A stretch of DNA of 64,000 nt, taken from assembly GCF_041080675.1 (NCBI RefSeq), contig NZ_CP163520.1, positions 8,337,501-8,401,500 on the forward strand, in the 5' to 3' direction. Position numbers and translations under genes: made by a program. A model generated the notes under the pieces. It ran no database searches. It saw only the letters and a list, made by a program, of their open reading frames with translations, and was not told the DNA's origin. The DNA comes from Streptomyces sp. cg36. Its GTDB lineage: Bacteria > Actinomycetota > Actinomycetes > Streptomycetales > Streptomycetaceae. Position 1 is the stretch's first letter. The number at the start of each line of letters is the position of its first letter. Of this stretch, positions 36,445 through 45,514 are shown piece after piece.

Positions 36445-39400
36445 CTCCCGTTTGGCCTCGGTGCCCGCAGTGGCGTGGATGACCGCGCGGCGGTCTGGGC
36501 CAGGGCGATCGCGGCCTGGCCCAGACCGCCGGTCGCGGAGTGGATCAGGACATGCTCGCCCGGCTGTACGCGGGCCAGGTGGTGCAGCGCGTACCAGGCG
36601 GTCAGATACACCGCGGGCAGGGTCGCGGCCTCCGGGAAACTCATGCCCGGGGGGATGCGGAACACGGTGTCCGCGGGCAGCGTGACGAAGGTACCCAGGG
36701 CACCCGGGCCGAAGGCGGCGACCCGGTCACCGACCCGCAGCCCGGTCACCGACGCTCCGACGGCCGTGACTTCGCCCGCGCAGTCGAGCCCCAGCGGGAT
36801 GGCGGCGGTGTCGTCGCCGGGCAGCGTGCCCAGCGCGTTGAGGACGTCCTTGAAGTTCAGGCCCGCGGCGTGCACGCCGATCTCGACTTCGCAGCTCCCA
36901 GGTGGGCGTCGGGGGCGGGTGACCAGCTCGACCGAGTCGAGATCGCCGCGGTGACGAGGTGAGGGTGCCAGGCCGTCGCGGCCGAATGAGGCCACCGTGG
37001 TGTGGCGTTCGTCGTCCCTGAGCGGGGCTTGGCGCAGGCGGGCGATGTGGCGGACGCCGTTGCGCCAGGCGGTCTCGTCTTCGCTGTCTCCACCGATGAG
37101 TTCGGCGGCCAGCTCCTTCGCGGTGTCGGTGAGCGGGCGGATACCGGGGTCGAGGTCGACCTGGGTGGTGCGCAGTTCGGGGTGCTCGCCACCGATGACC
37201 CGGCACAGGCCCCGCAGTGCGGATTGCTCCAGGTTGATGCCGGTGGTGCCGGGGGCGGGCTGGGCGCCGCGGGTGATCACGTACAGCCGGAACTCGCTCC
37301 CCAGCGGCATGTCGGCCAGGGCACCCACCGCGCGGGCCAGGCGCCGCACTCGCAAGCGGGCGTTTTCGACGCCTTGGAGGGTCTGGTGCTCGGGCGGGGC
37401 GGGGCACAGCAGGACGACGCGGTCGCCTCCGGAAGCGAGATGCTCGGTGATCGCGTGAAGGAGTGCGTCGCTGTCGTGCAGGGCGGCGGCAGAGACGTCG
37501 GCCCGCCCGCCGGCCGAGGACAGGACGTCGGCGAGCTTGGGACCTAGCTGGTCCCCGTGCTCCTCGACGCAGACCAGCCACGTCCCGTCGGTGCTGGTCC
37601 GCTCCGGGCAGGGGGACGGCTCCCAGGCAACCGCCAGTGTCCGGCCGCTGATCGCGGCGTCGTGGCCGTTCTCGTCCGTGTGGGCGGTGGAACTGCCGAT
37701 CCGGGCCTCGGTGATGCGGACCAGGACGGTGCCGTCCTCGGCCAGCAGATCGACGTCGGCCTGTGCGCCGTGCTGGTCCACGGTGTGGAGGCGAGCTTGG
37801 CACCAGCGGGCCTGCCGGGGGTCGCCGAAGCGGCGGACGGCGCCCATGCCCAGAGGCAGGAAGGTGGCCTCGGCGGTGAGGATGTCGCGGTGGGCGCCCA
37901 TGGTCTGCAGGCAGACATCCAGCAGTACCGGATGCACCGTGAAGGCAAGGGGCGAGGAACGGTGCTCGGCGGGCAGCATGATCTGGGCGGTGACGGTTCG
38001 CTCGCCCGGCTCGACGGCGTGGACAGCGGTCAGAGCGGCGAAGCCGGGGCCGTGCAGGATGCCTTTGCGCAGCCCGACCGCGTAGACCGGGGCGACGCTG
38101 GATGCCGCCTGCTCCGTGGCCAGCGGACCGGGCAGGTCGGCAGGCTCGGGGACCGGAGAGTTCCGCGGCAGACGGCGCACCGTGGCGGTGGCCAACAAGA
38201 GGGGCTGCTCGCCGTCGGCGCAGGTGATCTCGACGGCGGCGTGGTCCGGGGCCCGGAAGGTGGCCCGGGTGGTCACCGAGGTATGTGCGCCGAGGCTCAG
38301 CAGGGCATGGAAGGCGAGGTCGCCGACGTCGGTGGAGGCTTCCGTGCCGAACAGCTCGCCGGCCGCGGCCAGAGCCATCTCGGCGTAGCAGGCGCCGGGC
38401 AGGGCCGGGGTGCCGAAGACACGGTGATCGGCCAGCCAGGGGTGGCGGTCGGTCCCGATGTCTGCCTGCCACAGATGCTGTTCGCCCCGGCCGTCATCCG
38501 GGAGCCGCACGTGTACGCCCAGCAGAGGATGCCCGTATGCGTGCTCCTCGGGCCGGGACCGCATGCTCTCGGGCATCCACAGGTGCCGCCGGGCCCAGAC
38601 CGGGAGCGGCACCTCGGCGAGGTCGCCGTCGATGTGTTCCGGCCAGTCCAGCGGTACGCCGGCGCAGTGGGCGATGGCGGTCTGGGACAGCAGCCCGGAC
38701 GGGTCGTCGCCGCCCCGGGTCATGGTGGGCAGCGTGACGATCTCGCGCCCGGCGTGCGCGGCGGTGTCAGCCACTGCCCGGAGCAGTAGTGGGTGCGGGG
38801 CGACCTCGACGAAGATGCGGTGTCCGTCGGCCAGCGCGGCACCGCAGGCGCCGCTGAACCGCACGGGGTGGCGGAGGTTGTCCCGCCAGTACCGGGCATC
38901 GAAGGCCGGCACCGCGCGAGGGTCGGTGAGGACCGTGCTGTAGAAGGTGACGTCGTCCGTGCTGGTACGGGGTTTGAGATCCGCCAGACAGGCTTGGAGT
39001 TCGGGCAGGACCGGGTCGACCGCAGGGCTGTGTGAGGCCACGTCGACCGCGATGACCGCAGCTGCGATGCCACGCGATGTCCATGCCGATACGAGTGCAT
39101 GGACGCGGTCGCTGTTCCCCGAGACGATCGTGGCTGCGGGAGAGCTCCAGGCCGCGATGGCGACATCGGTGTGGGCAGCGGCCAGGTCGGCCTCAACCTG
39201 AGCATGGGGCAAGGCGACCTGGGCCATGGCACCGCCACTGGCCAGCTGTGCGGACAGCCGGGACCGGCGGCAGATGACCGCCACCCCGTCGGCGAGCGAC
39301 AAGCCCCCGGCGACCACCGTGGCGGCCACCTCGCCCATGGAGTGGCCGATCACCGCTGCCGGTTGCATCCCCCGCGCACGCCATGCCGCGGCGAGGGCGA

Positions 39401-41213
39401 CCTGCATGGTGAACAGCGCCGGCTGCACCCGGGCGAACCCCGTCACCACCTCGTCGGACTGGATCGCCGCACGGACCGAGAATCCGGACTCGGCCCGCAC
39501 CAGCGGCTCCAGTGCGTCCACCGCCGCGGCGAACGCGGGCTCCGCCGCCAGTAAGGCACGGCCCATCCCGGCCCACTGCGATCCTTGCCCGGAGAACAGC
39601 CACACAGGACCCTGCCGGTGCCGCCCCGCCGTCCCGGTCCAGACATCGCGATCCGGTTTCCCGGAGGCCAGCCGGCGCAGCCGCCGTGTCAGCTCCGTGC
39701 GGTCCCGTGCGGCCAGCACCGCCCGCGCGGTGCGCTGTTCGCGCCGGTGCGCCAGCGTGTGGCCGATGTCGGCGAGCGAGATGCCGGCGCCATCGCCCTC
39801 CAGCCAGTCCGCGATCCGTCCGGCCGTCTCGGCCAGCGCCTGCTCGGAACCCGCCGACACCGGATACAGCCGGCTCGCCTGCTCCTGCCCGCAGGGCTCG
39901 CAGGCAGCTCGGGCCGGGTCGGGTGCCTGCCCGACCAGGACGTGGGCATTGGTCCCCGACATCCCGTAGGAGGAGACGGCGGCCAGACGCGGCCCGTCCA
40001 CCTGCGGCCACGGGGCCGTTGCCGTGGGGACGAACAGGCGGCAGCCGCTGGGATCGATCTCCGGGTTCCACCGGGTGAAGTGCAGGTTCGCCGGGATCTG
40101 TCCGTGGCGAACCGCGAGCACCGCCTTGATCAGCCCGGCGATCCCCGACGCGGTCTCGCAGTGCCCGATGTTGGTCTTGACCGACCCCAGGGCGCAGGGC
40201 ACCGCACCGGCACCATAGACGTCCCGCAGTGCGGTGTACTCGATCGGGTCGCCCACCACCGTGCCCGGACCGTGGGTCTCGATGAGCGCTACCTGAGACG
40301 GGTCGACCCCAGCACGGGCCAGCACCCGCTCCTGCAGCGCCCGCTGGCCTTCGACCGATGGGCTCAGCATGGTGTCGGAGCGGCCGTTGTTGTTGATCCC
40401 GGTGCCGGGCAGCACCGCCAGCACCCGGTCACCCGCGGCCAGCGCGTCGGGCAGCCGTTTGAGAGCGATCATCGCGCCGCCCTCGCCGCGCACGTAACCA
40501 TCGGCGTCCGCGTCGAACGCATGGCACCGTCCCGTCGGGGACAGCACCCCCAGCGCGGAGAACACCAGAGTGTTCTTCGCCTGCAGGGAGAGCATCACCC
40601 CACCGGCCAGAGCCAGGTCGACCTCGCCGGTGTGCAGCGCCTGAGCCGCCAGGTGCACCGCCACCAGGGACGACGAACAGGCCGTGTCCAGCGTGATGGC
40701 CGGGCCACGGAGGTCGAGCAGGTAGGAGATCCGGCTGGAGGAGGTGAAGCGGGTGGTCCCGATGATGCCGTGGGCCGCATCCGGGCTCCGCAGCCCCCGG
40801 TCGAAGTCCATCATGTCCATGTAGTCCTCATACGAACAGCCCACCACCACCGCAGTCGACGATCCCCGCACGCTGTGCGGGGCGTATCCGGCGTGCTCCA
40901 GGGCCTCGCACGAGGTTTCCAGCAGCAACCGGAACTGCGGGTCGATCAGCTCCGCCTCCCGGTCGGTCAGCCCGAAGAAGTCCGGCTCGAAGCCACTCAC
41001 GTCATCGAGAAATCCGCCCCACCGCGACGACGTCTTCCCGGCGATGCCTGGCTCGGGATCGAACACCGCTCCCACGTCCCATCGATGCGCCGGGACCTCG
41101 TTCACCACACTGCGGCCTTCTGTCAGGACCCGCCACAAGGCCTCCGCTGAATCGATCCCTCCGGCGAATCGACACCCAATGCCGATCACTGCGATCGGCA
41201 CGACTGCTGCCAT
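36339..41213 (-). CDS. Type I polyketide synthase, KS-AT-DH-ER(N) part
   Basis: 1,624 residues as read. KS (about 5-430): DTACSSS with Cys179, ETHGPGTVVGDP and NIGHCETASG; the usual EAHGTGT is changed but the His are kept. AT (about 540-840): GHSMGEVAA and VASHS, a variant of the methylmalonyl-type YASH. DH (about 900-1170): HRVFGTPALPG and DVCLQTMGA. ER start: LNFKDVLNALG and SATGGLGQAAIALAQTA, after which the frame turns into nonsense and stops. With the missing base restored the protein would be about 2,110 residues, a single fully reducing module, possibly iterative like mycocerosate synthase. ATG at 41213 leads directly into the KS. Confidence 0.9.
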   Translation of the reverse strand: MAAVVPIAVIGIGCRFAGGIDSAEALWRVLTEGRSVVNEVPAHRWDVGAVFDPEPGIAGKTSSRWGGFLDDVSGFEPDFFGLTDREAELIDPQFRLLLETSCEALEHAGYAPHSVRGSSTAVVVGCSYEDYMDMMDFDRGLRSPDAAHGIIGTTRFTSSSRISYLLDLRGPAITLDTACSSSLVAVHLAAQALHTGEVDLALAGGVMLSLQAKNTLVFSALGVLSPTGRCHAFDADADGYVRGEGGAMIALKRLPDALAAGDRVLAVLPGTGINNNGRSDTMLSPSVEGQRALQERVLARAGVDPSQVALIETHGPGTVVGDPIEYTALRDVYGAGAVPCALGSVKTNIGHCETASGIAGLIKAVLAVRHGQIPANLHFTRWNPEIDPSGCRLFVPTATAPWPQVDGPRLAAVSSYGMSGTNAHVLVGQAPDPARAACEPCGQEQASRLYPVSAGSEQALAETAGRIADWLEGDGAGISLADIGHTLAHRREQRTARAVLAARDRTELTRRLRRLASGKPDRDVWTGTAGRHRQGPVWLFSGQGSQWAGMGRALLAAEPAFAAAVDALEPLVRAESGFSVRAAIQSDEVVTGFARVQPALFTMQVALAAAWRARGMQPAAVIGHSMGEVAATVVAGGLSLADGVAVICRRSRLSAQLASGGAMAQVALPHAQVEADLAAAHTDVAIAAWSSPAATIVSGNSDRVHALVSAWTSRGIAAAVIAVDVASHSPAVDPVLPELQACLADLKPRTSTDDVTFYSTVLTDPRAVPAFDARYWRDNLRHPVRFSGACGAALADGHRIFVEVAPHPLLLRAVADTAAHAGREIVTLPTMTRGGDDPSGLLSQTAIAHCAGVPLDWPEHIDGDLAEVPLPVWARRHLWMPESMRSRPEEHAYGHPLLGVHVRLPDDGRGEQHLWQADIGTDRHPWLADHRVFGTPALPGACYAEMALAAAGELFGTEASTDVGDLAFHALLSLGAHTSVTTRATFRAPDHAAVEITCADGEQPLLLATATVRRLPRNSPVPEPADLPGPLATEQAASSVAPVYAVGLRKGILHGPGFAALTAVHAVEPGERTVTAQIMLPAEHRSSPLAFTVHPVLLDVCLQTMGAHRDILTAEATFLPLGMGAVRRFGDPRQARWCQARLHTVDQHGAQADVDLLAEDGTVLVRITEARIGSSTAHTDENGHDAAISGRTLAVAWEPSPCPERTSTDGTWLVCVEEHGDQLGPKLADVLSSAGGRADVSAAALHDSDALLHAITEHLASGGDRVVLLCPAPPEHQTLQGVENARLRVRRLARAVGALADMPLGSEFRLYVITRGAQPAPGTTGINLEQSALRGLCRVIGGEHPELRTTQVDLDPGIRPLTDTAKELAAELIGGDSEDETAWRNGVRHIARLRQAPLRDDERHTTVASFGRDGLAPSPRHRGDLDSVELVTRPRRPPGSCEVEIGVHAAGLNFKDVLNALGTLPGDDTAAIPLGLDCAGEVTAVGASVTGLRVGDRVAAFGPGALGTFVTLPADTVFRIPPGMSFPEAATLPAVYLTAWYALHHLARVQPGEHVLIHSATGGLGQAAIALAQTAARSSTPLRAPRPNGRCCETSASRASGIRAPSISPSTSALPPRARGSTSS

Positions 41214-41859
41214 TGACACCACATCTCTCAACCTGGAGGTTCGACAGAGAACGGGCTGTGCTCAACCGCCGGGCTTCTGCTCTGACGCAGCACGCAAAGC
41301 CGTACCCCGCATGCCGGACCGATATGGACGATCGCCTCCGAGCCGCAGCGGATGCCGGACCTGCACGGTGGGTCCGGCACCCTGCGGCGAACCGGTTACC
41401 GGCCTGCGGTGTTACGTCTCACGTCGAAGCGGTTTGGGCGCAGGAAGCGGATAAGGAGAGGAGGGCTTGGCGAGTAGCGGCGGTCTCACGGACCTCGCAC
41501 AGTGCGCGATGAAGGCAGGACACTGTGCACGGAGACACCGCTTCGTGCCACCGAGCCCCAGCCCGGACGCCGTTCATTGCCTACTATCAATAGGCACCTG
41601 CCCAGCGGAATCCACAACTCCCCTCGCGGGGGCGCGGAGGCGCAGCCAGAGGGCGTGCAGGCGTAACAGGCCCGAGCCCCGGTGAAGCGAGGCAGTCACG
41701 GCTCGCGGAACCGGATGGTCCATGATGGGCCGACGGGGCCGCTCGTGCTGGACAGGCGCAGGTTCACGCGTCCTCCGCGGTGGATCGCGCCGCCTGGTGG
41801 GCGGGGCCCCGGGGCCGGTACGGACGCCGCGGCGAGGTCCCGGCGGGCGCCCGTATTGA
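41214..41859. other. PKS upstream region, no supported gene
   Basis: Should contain the PKS promoter. A minus-strand frame running left from the Tn3 remnant (PYGEVNLNTGARRDLAAASV) is open but unrecognised. Confidence 0.35.
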
Positions 41860-42250
41860 GGTTCACCTCACCGTAGGGCCGGCTGTACGGCGATGGCGCG
41901 CGCCCGACTCCGTGGAGAGGCAGCGGCGGCGGACGTAGCGCAGTTCGTCCTCGGTGTGGCTGTGGCCGTGGCCGCCGGACGCCACGGCCTTGATCCCGGT
42001 GTTCGTGCCGTACGCGTAGATGACCGGCAGCAGGCGTTCGGCCAGTAACCCCCGGCGAGAGGTTGCTGCTGCCGGAGACGGAGGTGACCCGCGTCCAGGC
42101 AGCCGGTACGCAGCACTGCTTCCTGAGCATGTCGACGAGCGGCACGGTGCCCCCACGCCTCTGTACCTCGGCCTTGATCCGGTGCAGCCTGGTTGATGCC
42201 ATGCTGCGCAGTTTTGAATGTTCCTGGGAGATTGATGCAACGGGGCACTC
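41860..42250 (-). pseudogene. Tn3-family transposase remnant
   Basis: Three reverse frames together give HRIKAEVQRRGGTVPLVDML, VTSVSGSSNLSP and AERLLPVIYAYGTNTGIKAV followed by ASGGHGHSHTEDELRYVRRR. This is the C-terminal catalytic part of Tn3-type transposases (YGTNTGI, GHG..EDELRYVRRRY). At least two frameshifts; no terminal repeats found. Confidence 0.7.
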
Positions 42251-42469
42251 GTGGGCCAGTGATGTACCGCCGGACGTTGATGAGGAGTCCATGAGGGTTG
42301 CTCTCCTTCGTGTTGTCGACGAAGAGAAGATCGGCATCGAAGAGGGCGCTCTTGCGAGGGCCCATCGCGATGGGCTCGGATTGCCAGAGTTCGACCGTTG
42401 CTTGAATTCGAGAGAAGCCCCGCCGGGCTTCGCGGGTTTTAATGAACGTCGCATCGCCCAACGCCCAAA

Positions 42470-43060
42470 ATGGGCGATGAAAGACATAGGCACAGCCGGG
42501 GGCGCCCGAACGGTAAGAGGGTACCCACCGAGGTCAAGCAACAGATCTTCGAAGTGATACGCAAAGGTCTGAGTCTCAGAGAGGCCAGCCGCATTGTCAG
42601 CATCAACCGTCGGACTGGCCAGGAGTGGATCAGCAGGCGCGGTGCACGCGCGCAGCCCACGACGGCAGGCCGGAAGGCAGTTCGGGCCGCTATCCAGCCG
42701 ATCGTCGGGGACCTCCGTGAGTTTGACCCCCATCTGCGGGCTGAGGAACGGAACGGCTCACGCTCGATATCTGCCCGGTTCCTGTCCGAGGAGGAGCGGG
42801 TGTGCACGGCCGACCTACGGCGGGGGAGGAAGTCGGTACGGGCAATCGCCGACGAGCTGAACCGCAGCCCGCCAACAATCGGCCGGGAGGCCCGGCGCCA
42901 CGGCACCCCTGGCGCGAGGCCGAACCAGTCGGCCCACTACCGCCCGTTCACCGCTCACCGACGGGCGCAGGCACGACTGCCGCAGCCCAAGTACCGCCAG
43001 ATGGAGCGTTGTCCCGAGCTGTGAGGTTCATCCAGGCCCGGTTTCCCGCCATTTCGCAGT
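42470..43060 (+). pseudogene. IS30-family transposase, N-terminal half only
   Basis: Starts MGDERHRHSRGRPNGKRVPT; helix-turn-helix KGLSLREASRIVSINRRTGQ; the IS30 second HTH RFLSEEERVCTADLRRGRKS with VRAIADELNRSPPTIGREAR; and FTAHRRAQARLPQPKYRQME. A stop arises at 43022 by a one-base change; the next frame continues VRFIQARF and then homology ends near 43060. The DDE domain is missing. Confidence 0.75.
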
Positions 43061-43240
43061 CGGTAGGACCACCTCGCATGACTGAAATGGACTGCCCTTG
43101 CGAGTGGCGTGACCGGTTGTCCGTGGACAATGTTCCATTGTCCGCAGCTGACCTGGGGCTTCGAGGGGAATTGCTTGACGGACAAACCAGCTGTGGCGAT
43201 GTTGAGGCGTATGCCGCTTCAACTCGAGTCTGGAGGGCCC

Positions 43241-43774
43241 GTGGGAAACGCACTTTCGTTGCATGTAGGGAATCCGCCTCACCACGGAAAGCAGAAAACC
43301 CGAAACCGCCCTCGCCGCATGCGGCGCCGACTGACAACCCTGGTCGTCTCGGGTGCGGTTGTCGGGGGAGGGATGTTCTTCTCCGCCGGCCCGGCCGCGG
43401 CAGGAGTCGCATCGTACGACGGGGGATGCGGATCCGGTTTCCGGGAGATAGACCACGTCAGCATGTACCGACCTGCGGACGGTGCGTACGTCGGAACCGG
43501 GTATCTCACCTACAACGCCAATACCGGTGAGAACTGTGCGGTGCTGCAAGTGGCTCCTGCCGATCCGACCAAGTGGGTCTTCATCGGCATCCGACGGTCG
43601 GACGGGGAAGGGCGTCCGGTCTGGGACGAGGGGTACTTCTCACAGTACGCGGGCCCGGTCACGGTGAGTGCGGCTGGTGCCTGCATCATCTGGGACGGGT
43701 TCGTCGGAGACGACAACAACGACACGTCTTCGCGAGCCGCACGCTTCCACAAGGGGCCGTACCACTGCGATTGA
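43241..43774 (+). CDS. SapA-like (spore-associated protein A family) secreted protein 1
   Basis: 177 residues. Long basic n-region, hydrophobic LTTLVVSGAVVGGGMFFSAG, cleavage near AAAGVA. Mature part: GGCGSGFREIDHVSMYRPAD, YLTYNANTGENCAVLQVAP, FIGIRRSDGEGRPVWDEGYF, SQYAGPVTVSAAGACIIWDG, ending FHKGPYHCD. Four Cys at the family positions. First of four tandem paralogues. GTG at 43241 follows GGAGGG; ATG at 43319 (no RBS) would shorten the n-region. A 19-bp-stem hairpin follows. Confidence 0.72.
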   Translation: MGNALSLHVGNPPHHGKQKTRNRPRRMRRRLTTLVVSGAVVGGGMFFSAGPAAAGVASYDGGCGSGFREIDHVSMYRPADGAYVGTGYLTYNANTGENCAVLQVAPADPTKWVFIGIRRSDGEGRPVWDEGYFSQYAGPVTVSAAGACIIWDGFVGDDNNDTSSRAARFHKGPYHCD

Positions 43775-43808
43775 GCTGCCGCATCGCTTCGCCCCCCCAC
43801 GCTATTTT

Positions 43809-43851
43809 CCGTAGGGGTGGCGGCGGATTCCGTCCGCCGCCACCCCTACGG
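43809..43851 (+). terminator. 19-bp stem hairpin between SapA-like genes 1 and 2
   Basis: Perfectly paired arms 43809-43827 (CCGTAGGGGTGGCGGCGGA) and 43833-43851 with a five-base loop TTCCG. An intrinsic terminator is the likeliest role, making gene 1 a separate unit. Confidence 0.75.
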
Positions 43852-43887
43852 GTACCCGTTCCTACGACAAGTCAGGGGATTCCCGCA

Positions 43888-44322
43888 ATGAGGACCAGGC
43901 AGATCAGCATCAAGGCAGGTGTCACAGCACTCGTGTCGATGGTGAGTGTGCTGGCGATTCCGGCCGCAGCCGAGGCGAGACAGGCCGACGATCCGTACAA
44001 TGGCGCCTGCGGCTCCGGATATCGTGTCGTCGATTCACTTGACATCAGTGGGTATGGGCGCACCTTTCTGACCTGGAACGGTTCCACCGGCTACAACTGT
44101 GTCGTCACCCAGAAATACGGTGAGAACGAGGGTGGCTACCTCTACACCATGACTGCGTGGATCCAGCGCACGGCTGATGGATATGAGGAAGAGGACAAGA
44201 ACCTCTACCACCACTACGCGGGCCCGGTCTACGTGAACGGGCGGGCGACGTGCCTCAATTGGGGCGGCTACGTGGATCCTGCGGACACAGGTTCATATCA
44301 GTTCAACCGGCACTGCGGGTAG
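43888..44322 (+). CDS. SapA-like secreted protein 2
   Basis: 144 residues. Signal peptide (VTALVSMVSVLAIPAAAEAR). Mature part: YNGACGSGYRVVDSLDISGY, FLTWNGSTGYNCVVTQKYG, YTMTAWIQRTADGYEEEDKN, HHYAGPVYVNGRATCLNWGG and terminal FNRHCG. Four conserved Cys, probably two disulfides. ATG with GGGGA nine bases upstream. Differs strongly in sequence from its neighbours outside the core, so the duplication is old. Confidence 0.75.
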   Translation: MRTRQISIKAGVTALVSMVSVLAIPAAAEARQADDPYNGACGSGYRVVDSLDISGYGRTFLTWNGSTGYNCVVTQKYGENEGGYLYTMTAWIQRTADGYEEEDKNLYHHYAGPVYVNGRATCLNWGGYVDPADTGSYQFNRHCG

Positions 44323-44428
44323 CGCAGCCGCGTCCCGTGGTGCATGGCCGACAGGGCGCGCTTGGAGCGTACGCGCGTCCGTGTGTGATCCAGCAACGGT
44401 ACAACCGACCTCACGGAAGGAAGTTGTT

Positions 44429-44878
44429 GTGAAGCACGGCAGGAGGTTCATGGCGGTGGCTCTGGCCCTGCCCTCCGTGGCGGGCATGCTGGCGGCCGCA
44501 CCCGAAGCCGCCGCTGCGACTTCTCGAAGCGGCCGGCCCGCGGTGGCAGCCCAGCCCGCTGGCGGAGAGTACAACGGTGCCTGTGGGAGCGGGTACGAAG
44601 TCATCGACGAGGTGAGGCTGGAATCCGGTGCGACGGTATATCTGACCTACTCCGCCTCGGGATACAACTGCGTGGTGACAGTACGCCAGTATCCCGGCTC
44701 TCCCGCTTGGACGACGGCATGGCTCGAAAACGCTGATGACTTCTCCTCGCGACGCGAGGACGCGGGAGACTATGCGAGCTTCGCCGGGCCCGTTTTTGTC
44801 TATGCGAAGGGGAGTTGCGTGAGTTGGGGAGGCAGGTACCTGTACGGATACATCTCGAAGAACGGACACTGCGGCTGA
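44429..44878 (+). CDS. SapA-like secreted protein 3
   Basis: 149 residues, GTG start with GGAAGGAAG upstream. Signal peptide (RFMAVALALPSVAGMLAAAP). Core: YNGACGSGYEVIDEVRLESG, VYLTYSASGYNCVVTVRQYP, WTTAWLENADDFSSRREDAG, FAGPVFVYAKGSCVSWGGRY and terminal SKNGHCG. Its stop TGA shares one base with the ATG of gene 4 (TGATG), so genes 3 and 4 are translationally coupled. Confidence 0.75.
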   Translation: MKHGRRFMAVALALPSVAGMLAAAPEAAAATSRSGRPAVAAQPAGGEYNGACGSGYEVIDEVRLESGATVYLTYSASGYNCVVTVRQYPGSPAWTTAWLENADDFSSRREDAGDYASFAGPVFVYAKGSCVSWGGRYLYGYISKNGHCG

Positions 44879-45318
44879 TGCCGCGCTCACGGTTCTTCCG
44901 CCCGGTAGCCCGGCAGCCGCGCAGGACCCCGAGCACCGCCGCTGTGGCTGCCACCGCGACGGCCGTGGCGGGGCTGCTCCTCGCCACCGCGCCGTCGGCC
45001 CGAGCCGCTGGATACGGACTGTGCGGCCAAGGGCATGTGCTGGTGGACTCCGCGCCGGTCGGCGACCTCGGCACGACATATTTGACCTGGAACGCCGATT
45101 CCGGGGAGAACTGTGTGGTCGTCGTGCGTGACCGGTCGGGACCGCCGATGGCGATGACCGCATGGATCGGGCGCGACAATGGTGTTCAGCAAGTGGATTC
45201 CGGCCGCTACACCCTGTACGCCGGTCCGGTGTACGTGGACGGTCGCGGAACGTGCATCGACTGGGGCGGTGTGATCCACGACCAGGACGTCAACCGCTGG
45301 CACACCCACTGCGGCTGA
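44878..45318 (+). CDS. SapA-like secreted protein 4
   Basis: 146 residues. Arg-rich n-region, hydrophobic AVAATATAVAGLLLATAPSA, cleavage near ARAAGY. Core: YGLCGQGHVLVDSAPVGDLG, TYLTWNADSGENCVVVVRDR, MTAWIGRDNGVQQVDSGRYT, LYAGPVYVDGRGTCIDWGGV, terminal RWHTHCG. ATG chosen because it overlaps the stop of gene 3. The cold-shock-like compactness and Cys pattern match the previous three proteins. Confidence 0.75.
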   Translation: MPRSRFFRPVARQPRRTPSTAAVAATATAVAGLLLATAPSARAAGYGLCGQGHVLVDSAPVGDLGTTYLTWNADSGENCVVVVRDRSGPPMAMTAWIGRDNGVQQVDSGRYTLYAGPVYVDGRGTCIDWGGVIHDQDVNRWHTHCG

Positions 45319-45514
45319 CACCCGCTGACGGTTGGGGGCTTCGGCGCGGCAGCCGACGCACTGAGCGGCATGCCTCTTGGTGTGCCGCTCTGACGCATCC
45401 GCGATTTGTCTGACAATCGGTGGAAGCCCATGCCCGTCGACTGGTCTGCTGGGAAATCGACGTGATCGTAGCGGGTCACCGGCGGTGTACCCGCAGATGC
45501 GGAGGGGGCGACCG

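Noticed and set aside
39585..41150. 521-codon plus-strand frame
   Set aside because: Antisense of the PKS ketosynthase/acyltransferase region; its long open length comes only from high G+C.
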